Positions 25,989 to 35,374 are shown, numbered from the stretch's first letter. The stretch is 64,000 nt of DNA from Rhodospirillales bacterium 24-66-33 (GCA_002281855.1 NCHQ01000020.1:100398-164397), one strand, 5' to 3'. Made by a program: numbers and translations. The notes: generated from the letters alone by a model not told the origin.

Positions 25989-26780
25989 CTAGAGGCCTTT
26001 GAAATTGGGGGCGCGCTTCTCGACGAAGGCGCGCGCCGCTTCCTTGTGGTCTTCCGTCTCGCCGGTGCGGATCATGCGCGCGGCCTCGCTATCGAGCGCC
26101 TCGGAGAGGGTGCCTTCTTCCGCCACCTTCATGTTCTTCTTGGCGTGCCACCAGGCGACGCGCGGGCCGGCGGCCAGCTTCTTGGCGAAGGCCATCGTCT
26201 CGGCGTCGAGATTGGCATCGTCCACGATGCGGGTCGCGAGGCCGAGCTTCTCGATCTGCTCGGCGTTCAGGATCTCGGCGGTGAAGTAGAGTTCGCGCGC
26301 CTTCGACGTGCCGACCAGCTTGTGCAGGAAATAGTGCGAGCCGAAGTCACCGGAGAAGCCGACCTTGGCGAAGGCGGTCGTCATGCGCGCGCTCTTGCCG
26401 GCGAAGCGCATATCGGCGGCGAGGGCCAGCGACAGGCCGGCGCCGGCCGCAACGCCGTTCACCATGGCGATCGTCGGCTTGCCCATTTCGTGCAGCAGCT
26501 CCGAGACCTTCATGCGCTCGCGGATGTCGTGGACCTTGTCCTCGTAGGTCTTCTCCTGGTCGCGGCCCGCTGCCATCGACTTCACGTCGCCACCGGCGCA
26601 GAAGGCCTTGTCGCCGGCGCCGCGCACCACGACACAGCCGATGGCGCGATTGCCCGCCGCTTCCTCGAGCGAATCGGAAAGTGCCTGCATCATGTCGCGG
26701 CTCAGCGCATTCATGGCCTCGGGACGGTTGAGCACGATCTTCATGACGCCGTCTTCGACGGTCTTGATCAGGTGGGACAT
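25989..26780 (-). CDS. Enoyl-CoA hydratase/isomerase (crotonase family)
   Basis: The 263-residue crotonase starts at ATG 26780, behind GGAGGAAATCC. It has MKIVLNRPEAMNALSRDMMQ, the first oxyanion-hole element KAFCAGGDVKSM, and the second, VNGVAAGAGLSLALAADMRF. At the position of the second catalytic glutamate of true hydratases the sequence has GFSGDFGSHYFL, with Asp and no Glu-Gly-Gly, so an isomerase-type reaction such as PaaG-like is possible. It converges with the LivM gene and is divergent from another crotonase. Confidence 0.85.
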   Translation of the reverse strand: MSHLIKTVEDGVMKIVLNRPEAMNALSRDMMQALSDSLEEAAGNRAIGCVVVRGAGDKAFCAGGDVKSMAAGRDQEKTYEDKVHDIRERMKVSELLHEMGKPTIAMVNGVAAGAGLSLALAADMRFAGKSARMTTAFAKVGFSGDFGSHYFLHKLVGTSKARELYFTAEILNAEQIEKLGLATRIVDDANLDAETMAFAKKLAAGPRVAWWHAKKNMKVAEEGTLSEALDSEAARMIRTGETEDHKEAARAFVEKRAPNFKGL

Positions 26781-26896
26781 GGATTTCCTCCGGGATTGCG
26801 GTTGGCGGGTGTTGCGGCGAATGTTTCCCAAACCAATGAGTCACGCAACGACATTCCGTCTTGCTGGGCGGAACAAACCGGGAGGGGATTCTGACC

Positions 26897-27754
26897 ATGG
26901 ACTACGAGACCCTGCTGACGGCGATGAACGGCGGCGTGATGACCGTGACGCTCAACCGGCCCGACAAACTCAATGCCTTCTCGACCACGATGAGCCGCGA
27001 GCTGATCGACTTCTTCCAGCGCGTGAACGCGATGGACGAAGTGCGCGCCATCGTCGTCACCGGGGCCGGCCGAGCCTTCTGCGCCGGCGCCGACATCTCG
27101 GGCGGGACGGCCGCCTTCCAGGTGTGGAACGACGGCAGCAAACCCGAGAAGCGCGAGGCCAGCGATTCGATCACGCTGGCGATCTTCAATTGCCTGAAGC
27201 CCATCGTGGCGGCGATCAACGGCGCCGCCGTCGGGGTCGGCATCACCATGTGCCTGCCGATGGACATCCGCATGATGTCGAGCACCGCCCGCATCGGCTT
27301 CGTCTTCAACAAGCGCGGCATGGCGATGGAGGCCGGGAGCTGCTGGTTCCTGCCCCGCCTCGTCGGCATGCAGCAGGCTCAGGAATGGGTCATGACGGCC
27401 GAACTGTTCGGCGCGGACGAGGCCCTGAAGGGCGGCCTCGTCCGGTCCGTCCATGCGCCGGAGGAACTGCTGCCGGCGGCGCAGGCGCTGGCCGCGAAAT
27501 TCGCCGCGTCGACCTCCTCCGCGGTGGCCGCGGCGGTCAACCGCCGGCTGATGTGGAGCATGTGGGGCGCGCAGGATCCGCTCGATGCCGTGACGCTCGA
27601 CCTTCAGTGCGTCGGCCATCTCGCGGCCGGCGCCGATGCGCAGGAGGGCATCAAGTCGTTCTTCGAGAAGCGGGCGCCCGTCTTTCCCCTGAAGCCCTCG
27701 AAGGACATGCCACCCTTCGGCCCCTGGGCTCAGCCCGCCGGCGGCACCAGGTAG
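26897..27754 (+). CDS. Crotonase/enoyl-CoA hydratase family protein
   Basis: The 285-residue protein starts at ATG 26897 with GGAGGGG just ahead. Oxyanion-hole motifs are RAFCAGADISGG and INGAAVGVGITMCLPMDIRM. The region MAMEAGSCWFLPRLVGMQQA corresponds to the second catalytic-glutamate loop. It is of the size and style of acyl-CoA hydratases acting on short or branched chains. The last 25 bases overlap the 3' end of the convergent SDR gene. Confidence 0.85.
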   Translation: MDYETLLTAMNGGVMTVTLNRPDKLNAFSTTMSRELIDFFQRVNAMDEVRAIVVTGAGRAFCAGADISGGTAAFQVWNDGSKPEKREASDSITLAIFNCLKPIVAAINGAAVGVGITMCLPMDIRMMSSTARIGFVFNKRGMAMEAGSCWFLPRLVGMQQAQEWVMTAELFGADEALKGGLVRSVHAPEELLPAAQALAAKFAASTSSAVAAAVNRRLMWSMWGAQDPLDAVTLDLQCVGHLAAGADAQEGIKSFFEKRAPVFPLKPSKDMPPFGPWAQPAGGTR

Positions 27755-28437
27755 ACGCCGGGCTCGGCCGACAGGCTCTGTTTGACGCGGCGGCTGACCT
27801 CGTCGGCCAAGATCTCGGACTGGCCGGCCTCGAGAGCGTCCAGCGTCTGCCGCGCCACATCCTCCGGCTTCGACTTCGGCGCCGCGACGTCGCGCACCAT
27901 GTCGGTATCCATGTAGCCGACATGTAGGGCGAGAACCTGCGTGCCCTGCCCGCGCAGCTCGTTGCGCAGGCCGTTGCTGAACGACCAGGCCGCCGCCTTC
28001 GAGGCGGAGTAGGTCGAGGAGCCCGGGAAAGCGACCCAGCTCAGCGCCGAGAGCACGTTCACGATCGCGCCGCCGCCATTGCGCGCCAGGATGGGTGCAA
28101 AGGCCCGGCTGACATGCACCGGCCCGAAGAAGTTGGTCTCGAGTTCGGCGCGCACCGCCTCGACACCGTTCTCGCCGAGGAAGCCCGAGCCGCGGATGAT
28201 GCCGGCATTGTTGATCACGAGGGTGACGTCGCCCAACTCGGCAGCGGCGGCCGCGACTTGTTCGGCATTCGTCACATCGAGGCGCACCGGCACCACGCCC
28301 GCCTGCTTCACCGAAGCGGGGTCACGCGCCGCCGCATAGACCTTGCGGACGCCGCCCGCCAGAAGGGCCTGGGTGAAGGCAAGTCCGAGGCCGCGATTGG
28401 CGCCGGTGACGAGGGCAACTGAGTCCTTGATTTTCAC
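27730..28437 (-). CDS. SDR family oxidoreductase (TetR-regulated)
   Basis: The 235-residue SDR has cofactor motif TGANRGLG near residue 14, structural NNAG in LVINNAGIIRG, catalytic Ser in VLSALSWVAF and Tyr/Lys in YSASKAAAWS. Short classical SDRs of this kind reduce small carbonyl compounds. An operator-like palindrome at 28454-28475 lies 17 bases before its start and matches one in front of the TetR gene, so the SDR is likely a target of that regulator and induced together with the quinone oxidoreductase. Confidence 0.87.
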   Translation of the reverse strand: MKIKDSVALVTGANRGLGLAFTQALLAGGVRKVYAAARDPASVKQAGVVPVRLDVTNAEQVAAAAAELGDVTLVINNAGIIRGSGFLGENGVEAVRAELETNFFGPVHVSRAFAPILARNGGGAIVNVLSALSWVAFPGSSTYSASKAAAWSFSNGLRNELRGQGTQVLALHVGYMDTDMVRDVAAPKSKPEDVARQTLDALEAGQSEILADEVSRRVKQSLSAEPGVYLVPPAG

Positions 28438-28453
28438 GCTACATCTCCAATGG

Positions 28454-28475
28454 TCAAGATGACCGGTCGTCTTGA
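28454..28475. promoter_or_regulatory. TetR-type operator upstream of SDR
   Basis: A 22-bp palindrome, TCAAGATGACCGGTCGTCTT plus GA, with one mismatched pair. The 16-base stretch ATGACCGGTCGTCTTG differs by one base from the site at 29110-29125. It sits directly before the SDR start, where a bound repressor would block transcription. Confidence 0.75.
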
Positions 28476-28517
28476 AATGGGAGCAGCGCGAATGTTGTTC
28501 GAGCGAGTTTTCCTGCG

Positions 28518-29099
28518 TCAGGTCAGAATTTTGTTGAAGGCGACCGACATGAAGGCGTCGAGCGGTACCGCGCTCCTGTCGACCCGGGACCGCAGGACCG
28601 CACCCTCCCAGGCGTTCAGCAGGAAGGCCGCCAGCGTGGCGGCCGGAACGTCGCGGCCGATATCACCCGCCTGCTGCGCCTCGGCCACCACACGCGCAAT
28701 GTCTTTCGTCCAGTCGGCCAACGCGCCGGCCAGGGCCTGCCGGATATCCGGGCTCTGGCTCGCGAGCTCGGCGCTGAAATTGCCCAGCAGGCAGCCGCGA
28801 CTGAAGCCGCTTGCCGGTCCGAGCTGGTTGAGGGACTTGAAGTAGGCCTTCAGCCGCGCGAGCGGCGCGCCCGGCCCGTCGACGAGCGCCTGCCGCCGTT
28901 CAGCGCCCTTGGCGACATAGTGTCCGACCACCTCGACGCCGAGCGCGTCCTTGCTGTCGAAGTGATTGTAGAACGATCCCTTGGGGACCTTGGCGGCATC
29001 GGTGATGTCCTGGACGCCGGTGGCATTGAAGCCGTTCTTATGCAGGGCATCGAGCGCGGAGGTCAGCAACCGTTCCCGGACGTTGGTCTTCTGGGCCAT
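28518..29099 (-). CDS. TetR/AcrR family transcriptional repressor (NemR/LmrA-like)
   Basis: The 193-residue repressor has an N-terminal HTH, with TSALDALHKNGFNATGVQDI and VPKGSFYNHFDSKDALGVEV, and a C-terminal domain with RGCLLGNFSAELASQSPDIR. The GCLLGN cysteine is also present in NemR, where it senses quinones, aldehydes and hypochlorite, so a similar electrophile sensor is possible. The start at 29099 is set by the domain; the frame runs further only by chance. Palindromes in front of this gene and in front of the SDR suggest autoregulation and control of both flanking oxidoreductases. Confidence 0.9.
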   Translation of the reverse strand: MAQKTNVRERLLTSALDALHKNGFNATGVQDITDAAKVPKGSFYNHFDSKDALGVEVVGHYVAKGAERRQALVDGPGAPLARLKAYFKSLNQLGPASGFSRGCLLGNFSAELASQSPDIRQALAGALADWTKDIARVVAEAQQAGDIGRDVPAATLAAFLLNAWEGAVLRSRVDRSAVPLDAFMSVAFNKILT

Positions 29100-29106
29100 G
29101 GGATTC

Positions 29107-29124
29107 GATATGACCGGTCGGCTT
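29107..29124. promoter_or_regulatory. TetR-type operator in tetR / quinone oxidoreductase intergenic region
   Basis: The segment GATATGACCGGTCGGCTT has the same TGACCGGTCG core as the site at 28454-28475. It starts eight bases before the tetR ATG on the minus strand and is about 95 bases before the divergent oxidoreductase gene. A further small inverted repeat GACC-GTAA-GGTC occurs at 29177-29188, nearer to the oxidoreductase start. Confidence 0.72.
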
Positions 29125-29217
29125 GCCATTTCAAGAGCCGCAGCGCGCAGACGGGCTTTTGCGAATGGCGAGCGCAGACCGTAAGGTCCCGCCGGTCGAG
29201 CGGAGCCGGGGAGAGAC

Positions 29218-30237
29218 ATGCGGGCGATGATCTGCCGCCAGTGGGGCGGGCCTGAGGATTTGCGACTGGAAGAAATCGAGTCGGCGCCGTTGAAGCCCGG
29301 CCAGGTGCGCATTCGCATCCGCGCGGCGGGCGTGAGTTTCGCCACGACGCTGGTGATCGCGGGCAAGTACCAGCGGCGGCCGCCGTTCCCCTTCGCGCCC
29401 GGCACCGAGGCGTCGGGTGTGGTCACGGAGGTCGATCCCGCCTGCACGCGGGTCAAGGTCGGCGACGAGGTCGTGGCCGTGCTCGACTGGGGCGGGCTCG
29501 CCGAGGAAGTCGTGGCCCATGAGGTCAACGTCTTTCCGAAGCCCAGCACCGTGGGCTTCGTCGAGGCGATCCAGCTCGCTATCTCCTACCCGACCTCGGC
29601 CGGCGCCCTGACCTGGGCCGAAGGGCTCGACGTGCAGCCGGGACACACCTTGCTGGTCCATGCGGCGGCCGGCGGGGTCGGCATGGCCGCGGTCGAGATC
29701 GGCAAGATCCTCGGCGCAACGGTCATCGCCACCGCGGGCGGCCCGCGCAAGACGGAATTCGCCAAGGCGCACGGCGCCGATCACGTGATCGACTACAGCG
29801 CGACGGATTTCCGTGAGGAAGTGCTGAAGCTCACCGGCGGCCGTGGCGTCGACCGGGTCTACGATCCGGTCGGCGGCGACGTCTTCACCCAGTCCTTGCG
29901 GTGCATGGCCGTGGGCGGGCGCATCTGCCCCATCGGCTTCGCCAGCGGCACGATTCCCCAGATTCCAGCCAACATCCTCCTCGTGAAGACCCTCGCCGTG
30001 ATGGGCTTCAACTACGGCTACTATGTCGGCTGGAGCCCGCACGATGCGCGCTTCGAGGAAGCATCGCGCACTTTCGCCCTGGCGGAGCGCATCCGCGGCT
30101 GGTGCGAGCAGGGTCTGTGCCGCCCGCATGTCGACCGCACCTTCGCCCTGCCCGACGCCCCGCAGGCGATGCGTGCGCTCCTCGAGCGCAGCGTCACCGG
30201 CCGCGTGGCCATCGTGATGGACGGATCTGCCGGCTAG
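29218..30237 (+). CDS. NADPH:quinone oxidoreductase family protein (MDR, zinc-free)
   Basis: The 339-residue medium-chain reductase resembles QorA-type quinone/enone reductases. It shows PFAPGTEASGVVTEVDP in the catalytic domain, the nucleotide-binding HAAAGGVGMAAVEIGKILGA (about 140-160), and GADHVIDYSATDFREEV. Zinc ligands of alcohol dehydrogenases are absent. It probably reduces quinones or alpha,beta-unsaturated carbonyls with NADPH. It is divergent from the TetR gene across the operator at 29107-29124, consistent with an electrophile-response pair. Confidence 0.88.
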   Translation: MRAMICRQWGGPEDLRLEEIESAPLKPGQVRIRIRAAGVSFATTLVIAGKYQRRPPFPFAPGTEASGVVTEVDPACTRVKVGDEVVAVLDWGGLAEEVVAHEVNVFPKPSTVGFVEAIQLAISYPTSAGALTWAEGLDVQPGHTLLVHAAAGGVGMAAVEIGKILGATVIATAGGPRKTEFAKAHGADHVIDYSATDFREEVLKLTGGRGVDRVYDPVGGDVFTQSLRCMAVGGRICPIGFASGTIPQIPANILLVKTLAVMGFNYGYYVGWSPHDARFEEASRTFALAERIRGWCEQGLCRPHVDRTFALPDAPQAMRALLERSVTGRVAIVMDGSAG

Positions 30238-31082
30238 ATCAGGCCCGGCGCCTTGGTCCCGGTGCCACTCGGCAGGTCGCTGAAGTCCATGCAATAGCCC
30301 TTCAGGGGCCGCGGCACCTTGCTCACGAAGAGGTCATAGGGAATGGCCTCCGCGAGCACCGCCGCCGCCGAGTTGATCTGTCCGCGCAGGAGGGCGGCGT
30401 TGTTGGCGGCCATCTGCACGAAATCGTAGGGCTGGCCGCAGTAAGTCCAGGTCGCCTTGTGCAGCATCTGCTTGCGGTCGGGCGACTGAACCTGGGCCGT
30501 GACCTGGGCGATGAGCGCGATCTTCGGGTTGACGTGCGCCTGATGGAAGATCGCGAGCCTGTATTCGAGAGCGATGATGTGCGACGGCGCGCTGCCCGCC
30601 GACACATTGGTCACGCTCTGCTGAGCTGCCGTCGATGCACCCGACGTCATGCTTGAAACCACGATGTCGCCGGCGATCGTGGAGGCCGCCAGACGCGCCC
30701 GCAGATCCTCGGCGAAGTCGGTATCCTGCATGGCAAGCCGCAGGTCGGCGCGGGTCGTGTCGACCACATCCTCCGACTGTGCCTCAGACGCGCCCTTCGC
30801 ACCCCCGACCGCTGCGCCCACCGGCGCGAGGAGCAAGCCCAGCAAGCTGCCGCTGCCCGTCATCGTGGCAACTCCCTGAGCGGCGCCGCGCTGGCCGCCT
30901 TCGGTGCTGCCCCGGGCGCCGATCTGCGACGTGTCCGAATTCTTGATCCCGGAGACGTCGCCGGAAATCGACGTAATGGTTCGTCGCGTGCTGTCCGGTA
31001 TCGGGGTTACAGGGGGCTGAGCACAGGCCGAAACGAAAACGCAGACAAGACTCACCACTGCGAAAAAACGCACAACTACCAT
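30234..31082 (-). CDS. Putative lipoprotein of unknown function
   Basis: The 282-residue protein has a lipoprotein signal, VRFFAVVSLVCVFVSACAQP, with the lipidated Cys in VSAC. A Gly/Ala-rich stretch (GVATMTGSGSLLGLLLAPVG and onward, about 73-96) could insert in or lie along a membrane, resembling glycine-zipper segments of outer-membrane lipoproteins. The C-terminal half, with WTYCGQPYDFVQMAANNAAL, is not recognised. A GGGGGAGAGA ribosome site precedes the ATG. It converges with, and overlaps by four bases, the quinone oxidoreductase gene. Confidence 0.7.
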   Translation of the reverse strand: MVVVRFFAVVSLVCVFVSACAQPPVTPIPDSTRRTITSISGDVSGIKNSDTSQIGARGSTEGGQRGAAQGVATMTGSGSLLGLLLAPVGAAVGGAKGASEAQSEDVVDTTRADLRLAMQDTDFAEDLRARLAASTIAGDIVVSSMTSGASTAAQQSVTNVSAGSAPSHIIALEYRLAIFHQAHVNPKIALIAQVTAQVQSPDRKQMLHKATWTYCGQPYDFVQMAANNAALLRGQINSAAAVLAEAIPYDLFVSKVPRPLKGYCMDFSDLPSGTGTKAPGLI

Positions 31083-31212
31083 CGATAGTCTCTCCCCCGA
31101 TCTCTCAACCAGTGGAGACTATCGACCCGTTTGCTGTCAACGACTTAAACTTGCAGAGCTGACCGCGGCACCGCGCAGCACGGGCATACTCAATTCAGTG
31201 AGTCTGCATTCG

Positions 31213-32043
31213 CTATCTGCCGGTGAACTTCGGCTCGCGCTTCTCGAGAAAGGCCCTGATGCCCTCCTTCATGTCGTCGGTCTGCATCAGTGGCAGCAGC
31301 TGCAGGAAGACGTGATGGACATGCTCGTTGAACGGCTCGTTCCAGGCCATGCGCATCATGCGCTTGGCCGCCTGGATGGCGAGCGGTGCATTCGCGGCGA
31401 TCTCGAGGGCGAGTTCGCGGGCGGCGCCCATGACATCGGCATCCGCCACCACTTTGTTAACCAGCCCGATCTCCAGCGATTGCGCGGCGGTCAGTGTCCG
31501 GCCGGTGAAGATCAGCTCTGAGGCCTTGGCCCAGCCCAGCATGCGCGGCAGATACCAGGTACCGCCGGATTCCGGCAGGACGCCGCGCTTGGCATAGGAG
31601 GCGGCGAGCTTGGCGGATTGCGCCATCACCCTTATGTCGGCGCCGAGCGCCAGGTCGAGCCCGTATCCCGCCGCGGATCCGTTGAGGGCGCAGATCACCG
31701 GCTTGTCCATCGCATGCAGGACGGGCGGCGGCGTGTTGCGCAGGTCGATGTTGGTCGGCGTGGCGCCCGAGCCGACGCTCAGATTGTCAGTGCCCTTGCT
31801 CTGCGCTTCGAGGTTCAGTCCGGCGCAGAAGGCGCGGCCCGTGCCGGTCAGGATCACCACGCGCACGGCGCGGTCCTCGTTCGCCTTCACCAGTGCATCG
31901 GTGAGCTGCTTCAGCATCGGGCCGGAAATCGTGTTCATGCGCTGCGGCGCATTGAGCGTGACCGTCGCGATCGCGCCGTCGACGGCGTAGAGCAGCTCTT
32001 CCGGCATGACTGAAACTGCGGGTTCGGCCGCAAACTGGCTCAT
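31213..32043 (-). CDS. Enoyl-CoA hydratase-related protein (crotonase family)
   Basis: The 276-residue crotonase has oxyanion motifs RAFCAGLNLEAQ and LNGSAAGYGLDLALGADIRV and the later LPESGGTWYLPRMLGWAKAS, where the Glu corresponds to the second catalytic residue of hydratases. The C-terminal MKEGIRAFLEKREPKFTGR is typical. The start ATG at 32043 has GGAGGAGGAAAC in front. It is divergent from the threonine aldolase gene, 54 bases away. Confidence 0.87.
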   Translation of the reverse strand: MSQFAAEPAVSVMPEELLYAVDGAIATVTLNAPQRMNTISGPMLKQLTDALVKANEDRAVRVVILTGTGRAFCAGLNLEAQSKGTDNLSVGSGATPTNIDLRNTPPPVLHAMDKPVICALNGSAAGYGLDLALGADIRVMAQSAKLAASYAKRGVLPESGGTWYLPRMLGWAKASELIFTGRTLTAAQSLEIGLVNKVVADADVMGAARELALEIAANAPLAIQAAKRMMRMAWNEPFNEHVHHVFLQLLPLMQTDDMKEGIRAFLEKREPKFTGR

Positions 32044-32097
32044 GTTTCCTCCTCCTGGCGATTGCCGTTATGGTGGCGCAGGAGATCACAGCACGCC

Positions 32098-33141
32098 ATG
32101 CAAAACCGCTTCATCGACCTTTACAGCGACACCAAGACCAAGCCCTCCCCCGGCATGCGGAAGGCGATGGCCGACGCCGAAGTCGGCGACGAGCAGAAGA
32201 TGGAGGATCCCACCGTCAACCGCCTGCGCGACAAGGTGTGCGAGCTGCTGGGCAAGGAAGACGCGGTGTTCCTGCCGAGCGGCACCATGGGCAACCAGAT
32301 CGCCATCCGCGTCCATTGCCGGCTGGGCGACGAGGTGATCGCCGACCGCACGGCCCACATCATCAATGCCGAGTCGGGCGGTACCGCCGCCAATGCCGGC
32401 GTCATGATCCGCATGCTCGACGGCCCCCAAGGCGTCTTCACCGGCGAGCAGGTCAAGGAAGCCATCCGCGATCCGGGCAGCCGCAACGCCCCACGCTCAC
32501 GCCTCGTGTCGATCGAGAACACGTCGAACGGCGGCTGCGGCACGGTGTGGCCGCTCGCCACCATGCAGGGCGTGACCCAGGTGGCGCGCGAGGCCGGCCT
32601 CAGCCTGCACATGGACGGCGCCCGCCTCTGCAATGCGGCCGTCAAATCCGGCACGAAGGCCAGCGACTATGCCGCTTGCGTCGACTCGCTGTGGCTCGAC
32701 TACACCAAGGGCCTGGGCGCGCCGGTCGGCGCCAGCCTGGCCGGCTCGAAGGAATTCATCCACGAGGCCTGGCGGCAGAAGCAGATGCTGGGCGGCTCGA
32801 TGCGCCAGTCCGGCATCATCGCCGCCGCCGCCCTCTATGCCCTCGAACACAACTGGGACCGCCTCGCCGAGGATCATGACAATGCCCGCCACCTCTCGGA
32901 GGGCATCGCCAACATCAAGGGCCTGAAGATCGACGCGGCCCGCATGGAGACCAACCTGGTCTTCTTCGAGGTCACCAAGCCCGGCTGGACGCCGGCCAGG
33001 CTGGTCGAGGCGTGCAAGGCGCGCGGCGTCGGCATGGGCACCGCCGCCGGCAACCGCATCCGCGCCGTAACCCATCTCGACGTCAACAAGGCCGACATCG
33101 ACAGTGCTCTCAAGGTGATCAGCGACGCGCTGGCGGCCTAG
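32098..33141 (+). CDS. ltaE: Low-specificity L-threonine aldolase
   Basis: The 347-residue PLP enzyme of the beta-eliminating lyase/threonine aldolase family cleaves L-threonine or L-allo-threonine to glycine and acetaldehyde. It opens FIDLYSDTKTKPSPGMRKAM, has FLPSGTMGNQIAIRVHCRLG, the active-site HMDGARLCNAAV, and the PLP lysine in DYTKGLGAPVGASL. The ATG at 32098 is taken instead of the frame start at 32062 because AGGAG precedes it and the family N-terminus begins there. Confidence 0.9.
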   Translation: MQNRFIDLYSDTKTKPSPGMRKAMADAEVGDEQKMEDPTVNRLRDKVCELLGKEDAVFLPSGTMGNQIAIRVHCRLGDEVIADRTAHIINAESGGTAANAGVMIRMLDGPQGVFTGEQVKEAIRDPGSRNAPRSRLVSIENTSNGGCGTVWPLATMQGVTQVAREAGLSLHMDGARLCNAAVKSGTKASDYAACVDSLWLDYTKGLGAPVGASLAGSKEFIHEAWRQKQMLGGSMRQSGIIAAAALYALEHNWDRLAEDHDNARHLSEGIANIKGLKIDAARMETNLVFFEVTKPGWTPARLVEACKARGVGMGTAAGNRIRAVTHLDVNKADIDSALKVISDALAA

Positions 33142-33149
33142 ACGCCTCG

Positions 33150-35252
33150 CTAGTTCAAGGCATGTCCGCGCGCTACCCATTCCTGGACAAGGTAGCGTAA
33201 GTCGAAAAAGGGCGTTTCGGCATAGTCGAAGCGCCACGTTTCATTCCTGTTCACGCGCACCACGCAGTATCCCCTCTGCCTGAGGTCGCGGTCGACGACC
33301 AGCCTCAAGCCTGCCTCCAGGTCGCCGCGCCGCGCCAGCGCGACCGCTTCCAGGCCCGTTGCCGTATCCTGGACACACGCTCGCTGATCTTCATCCAGCG
33401 ATGCGAGCTCCATCGGCGGGTTTCGCCGCCAGAGTTCGATCTCGTCGCTCGAGCCGCGCCACGCCAAAGCGTCCATGACAGACAGCCAGTTCTCGATTCT
33501 CTCGTAGGCTTCGCCAAACCGAGCTGAAATCTCGAATTTGGAAACATCGATGGTCGGTTCGAGTTCGCGCAGCAACATGACACTCACGAAGACTTCCCTT
33601 CCCTGCGAAAGGAAGTCGCGCAGCATGGCCTTGGCCCGGTCGATACGCCCCTGCATCAACAGAAAGTGGACCGCGATAGTGTCTGGCCCCGGCTCGACCT
33701 CCAGATAGGCGTCGAGCATCGCCGCAGCCTGGTGATTCATCTCCGCGTTCAACAGCACCCCCACCAGCCGCAGAAGAGGCCGATCACTGTGAAACTCCAG
33801 GCGCAATCCCGGATGCTCTGCCGACAAGGATCGAGCCTCACGCCCCCGCCCTTCCCAGACCAGCGCGTTGAAACGCAGCATCGACTCGAGGTCCGGCGAG
33901 ATGCGCCGGATCCGCTCTCTCTCGGGATCGGACAGCGACAGTAGGCGGCGCGCGATTGGGCTATGCGGATAGTCCCAGAGAGTTTGCTTCACCGCGTCGG
34001 CCGTAAGGATCGTCGCCGACGATTCGTCCAGCGCGCGCCCGACGGCGAAGCGCGACAGCATCAACGATTTTATGGAGGCCTGATACACATGGCGATGCTC
34101 GAAGTACCGCGCCAGCAAGCTCTGGAATTCTTCTTCGGCCATGCCCTCCGGCTTTCGGCCCAGGAGCGCCAGGTTGAGCGGGTCAACGGCATTCTCCGCG
34201 TTGTCACGGTCCTGAAGCGCGATCAGCCGATCGATCAGTTCGATTGAGCCCGGGTCGTTTCCTGCCCCCGCAATCGCTTCCCCCAGGTATGCACCGACAG
34301 ACATTCCACGGACGGGCCCTGGTTCACCTCGCACTCCGATCGACGATGCACTCGCGATGCTTCGCTGCCGCCACTCCGGCCATTCGTTCCACAGCTTCGA
34401 GTCGCAGGGGCCTCGACTCGTGCCAGGAGAGAGCAACTTGGCCGCAAACCGTGCGTCCGCATCGCCGAGCACGGCACGAGCCAGGCGCTGCACGGCTGCC
34501 GTATCGCCGCGGCGGCTCTCCGTCGCGGCGAGCCTCGTGAGAATTTCAATCCCGCGCATCTTCTGGCGATCGCCAGCCGCCAAACTCTCCCGCGCCAGGA
34601 TTTCGGCCTGCCGGGTCATGCCGAGCTGACCCATAATATCCGCCCTGTAGGCGGCCCACTCCGGATCAGTCCATTTCAACGCGGCAAATCCTGCCAGATC
34701 GTACCTGTTCTCCTCGCAGAGATCCTTGATGCGATTGACACTCTTCCCGTCCTCATTGCGCGACAGGAAATCGACCAAAGCCTCGCGGGCATCGGCATCG
34801 ACCAAGCGTTGGAATTCGTAGTCTCGACGCTCCCTCTCGAACGAGTGAGCATCGTACATGAGGATGCGCAGGAGTTGGTAAACACGCTCCGGCTCCTGAT
34901 ATCTCTCGAAGAGCCTCACAGCTCGCCATTGCGCTTGCTCCAAGAGTTGGCTTTCCGCACCCGTGGAGTCCAGCCCGTCGGATATCTTGCGCAGTCGTTT
35001 CGCCGTGTCCCGCAAGTCGCGCTCGATCGGAAGAGACAGCAGGGCCGTATATCCCTCGATCAGCATCCGTCGCCGCAGGTCGGGGTCTTTCTCCCGTCCC
35101 GCGCGCGCAATGTAGGAGTCGACCAGTTCCGTCGCGCGCTGCAGGGTGGTTCGGCTCCCGTTCGATTGCGCGTCGCCGTCTGACGACATCCCCAGTGCCA
35201 CGGCCAGTGCGGCGACGACGATGGCCCATCGCGCCCAGATCCATGGTGCCAT
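33150..35252 (-). CDS. Large exported helical-repeat-like protein of unknown function, paralogue 1
   Basis: About 700 residues. The N-terminus MAPWIWARWAIVVAALAVAL...GDAQS is a signal peptide, so the protein is probably periplasmic. The rest is rich in amphipathic Ala/Leu/Arg helices, with repeated units such as LLMQGRIDRAKAMLRDFLSQ, suggesting TPR-like alpha-solenoid structure, although no family is recognised. It is clearly related to the next gene upstream: RRMLIEGYTALLSLP, ILTRLAATESRRGDTAAVQR, and the ending FDLRYLVQEWVARGHALN. An in-frame TTG at 35294 could extend it by 14 residues, but ATG at 35252 fits the paralogue's length. Its base composition looks less G+C-biased than that of its neighbours. 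Confidence 0.75.
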   Translation of the reverse strand: MAPWIWARWAIVVAALAVALGMSSDGDAQSNGSRTTLQRATELVDSYIARAGREKDPDLRRRMLIEGYTALLSLPIERDLRDTAKRLRKISDGLDSTGAESQLLEQAQWRAVRLFERYQEPERVYQLLRILMYDAHSFERERRDYEFQRLVDADAREALVDFLSRNEDGKSVNRIKDLCEENRYDLAGFAALKWTDPEWAAYRADIMGQLGMTRQAEILARESLAAGDRQKMRGIEILTRLAATESRRGDTAAVQRLARAVLGDADARFAAKLLSPGTSRGPCDSKLWNEWPEWRQRSIASASSIGVRGEPGPVRGMSVGAYLGEAIAGAGNDPGSIELIDRLIALQDRDNAENAVDPLNLALLGRKPEGMAEEEFQSLLARYFEHRHVYQASIKSLMLSRFAVGRALDESSATILTADAVKQTLWDYPHSPIARRLLSLSDPERERIRRISPDLESMLRFNALVWEGRGREARSLSAEHPGLRLEFHSDRPLLRLVGVLLNAEMNHQAAAMLDAYLEVEPGPDTIAVHFLLMQGRIDRAKAMLRDFLSQGREVFVSVMLLRELEPTIDVSKFEISARFGEAYERIENWLSVMDALAWRGSSDEIELWRRNPPMELASLDEDQRACVQDTATGLEAVALARRGDLEAGLRLVVDRDLRQRGYCVVRVNRNETWRFDYAETPFFDLRYLVQEWVARGHALN

Positions 35253-35374
35253 CCTCGTCGGGCGAAGCTGAATGGTAGGGATCGTGCGCTTCAAGATGAC
35301 ACCCGCCGGACGCTATGAGGGCGACGCTATCGCAACCTTGGATGGCCAGCAACGCCCGCCGACCAACCCACGCC

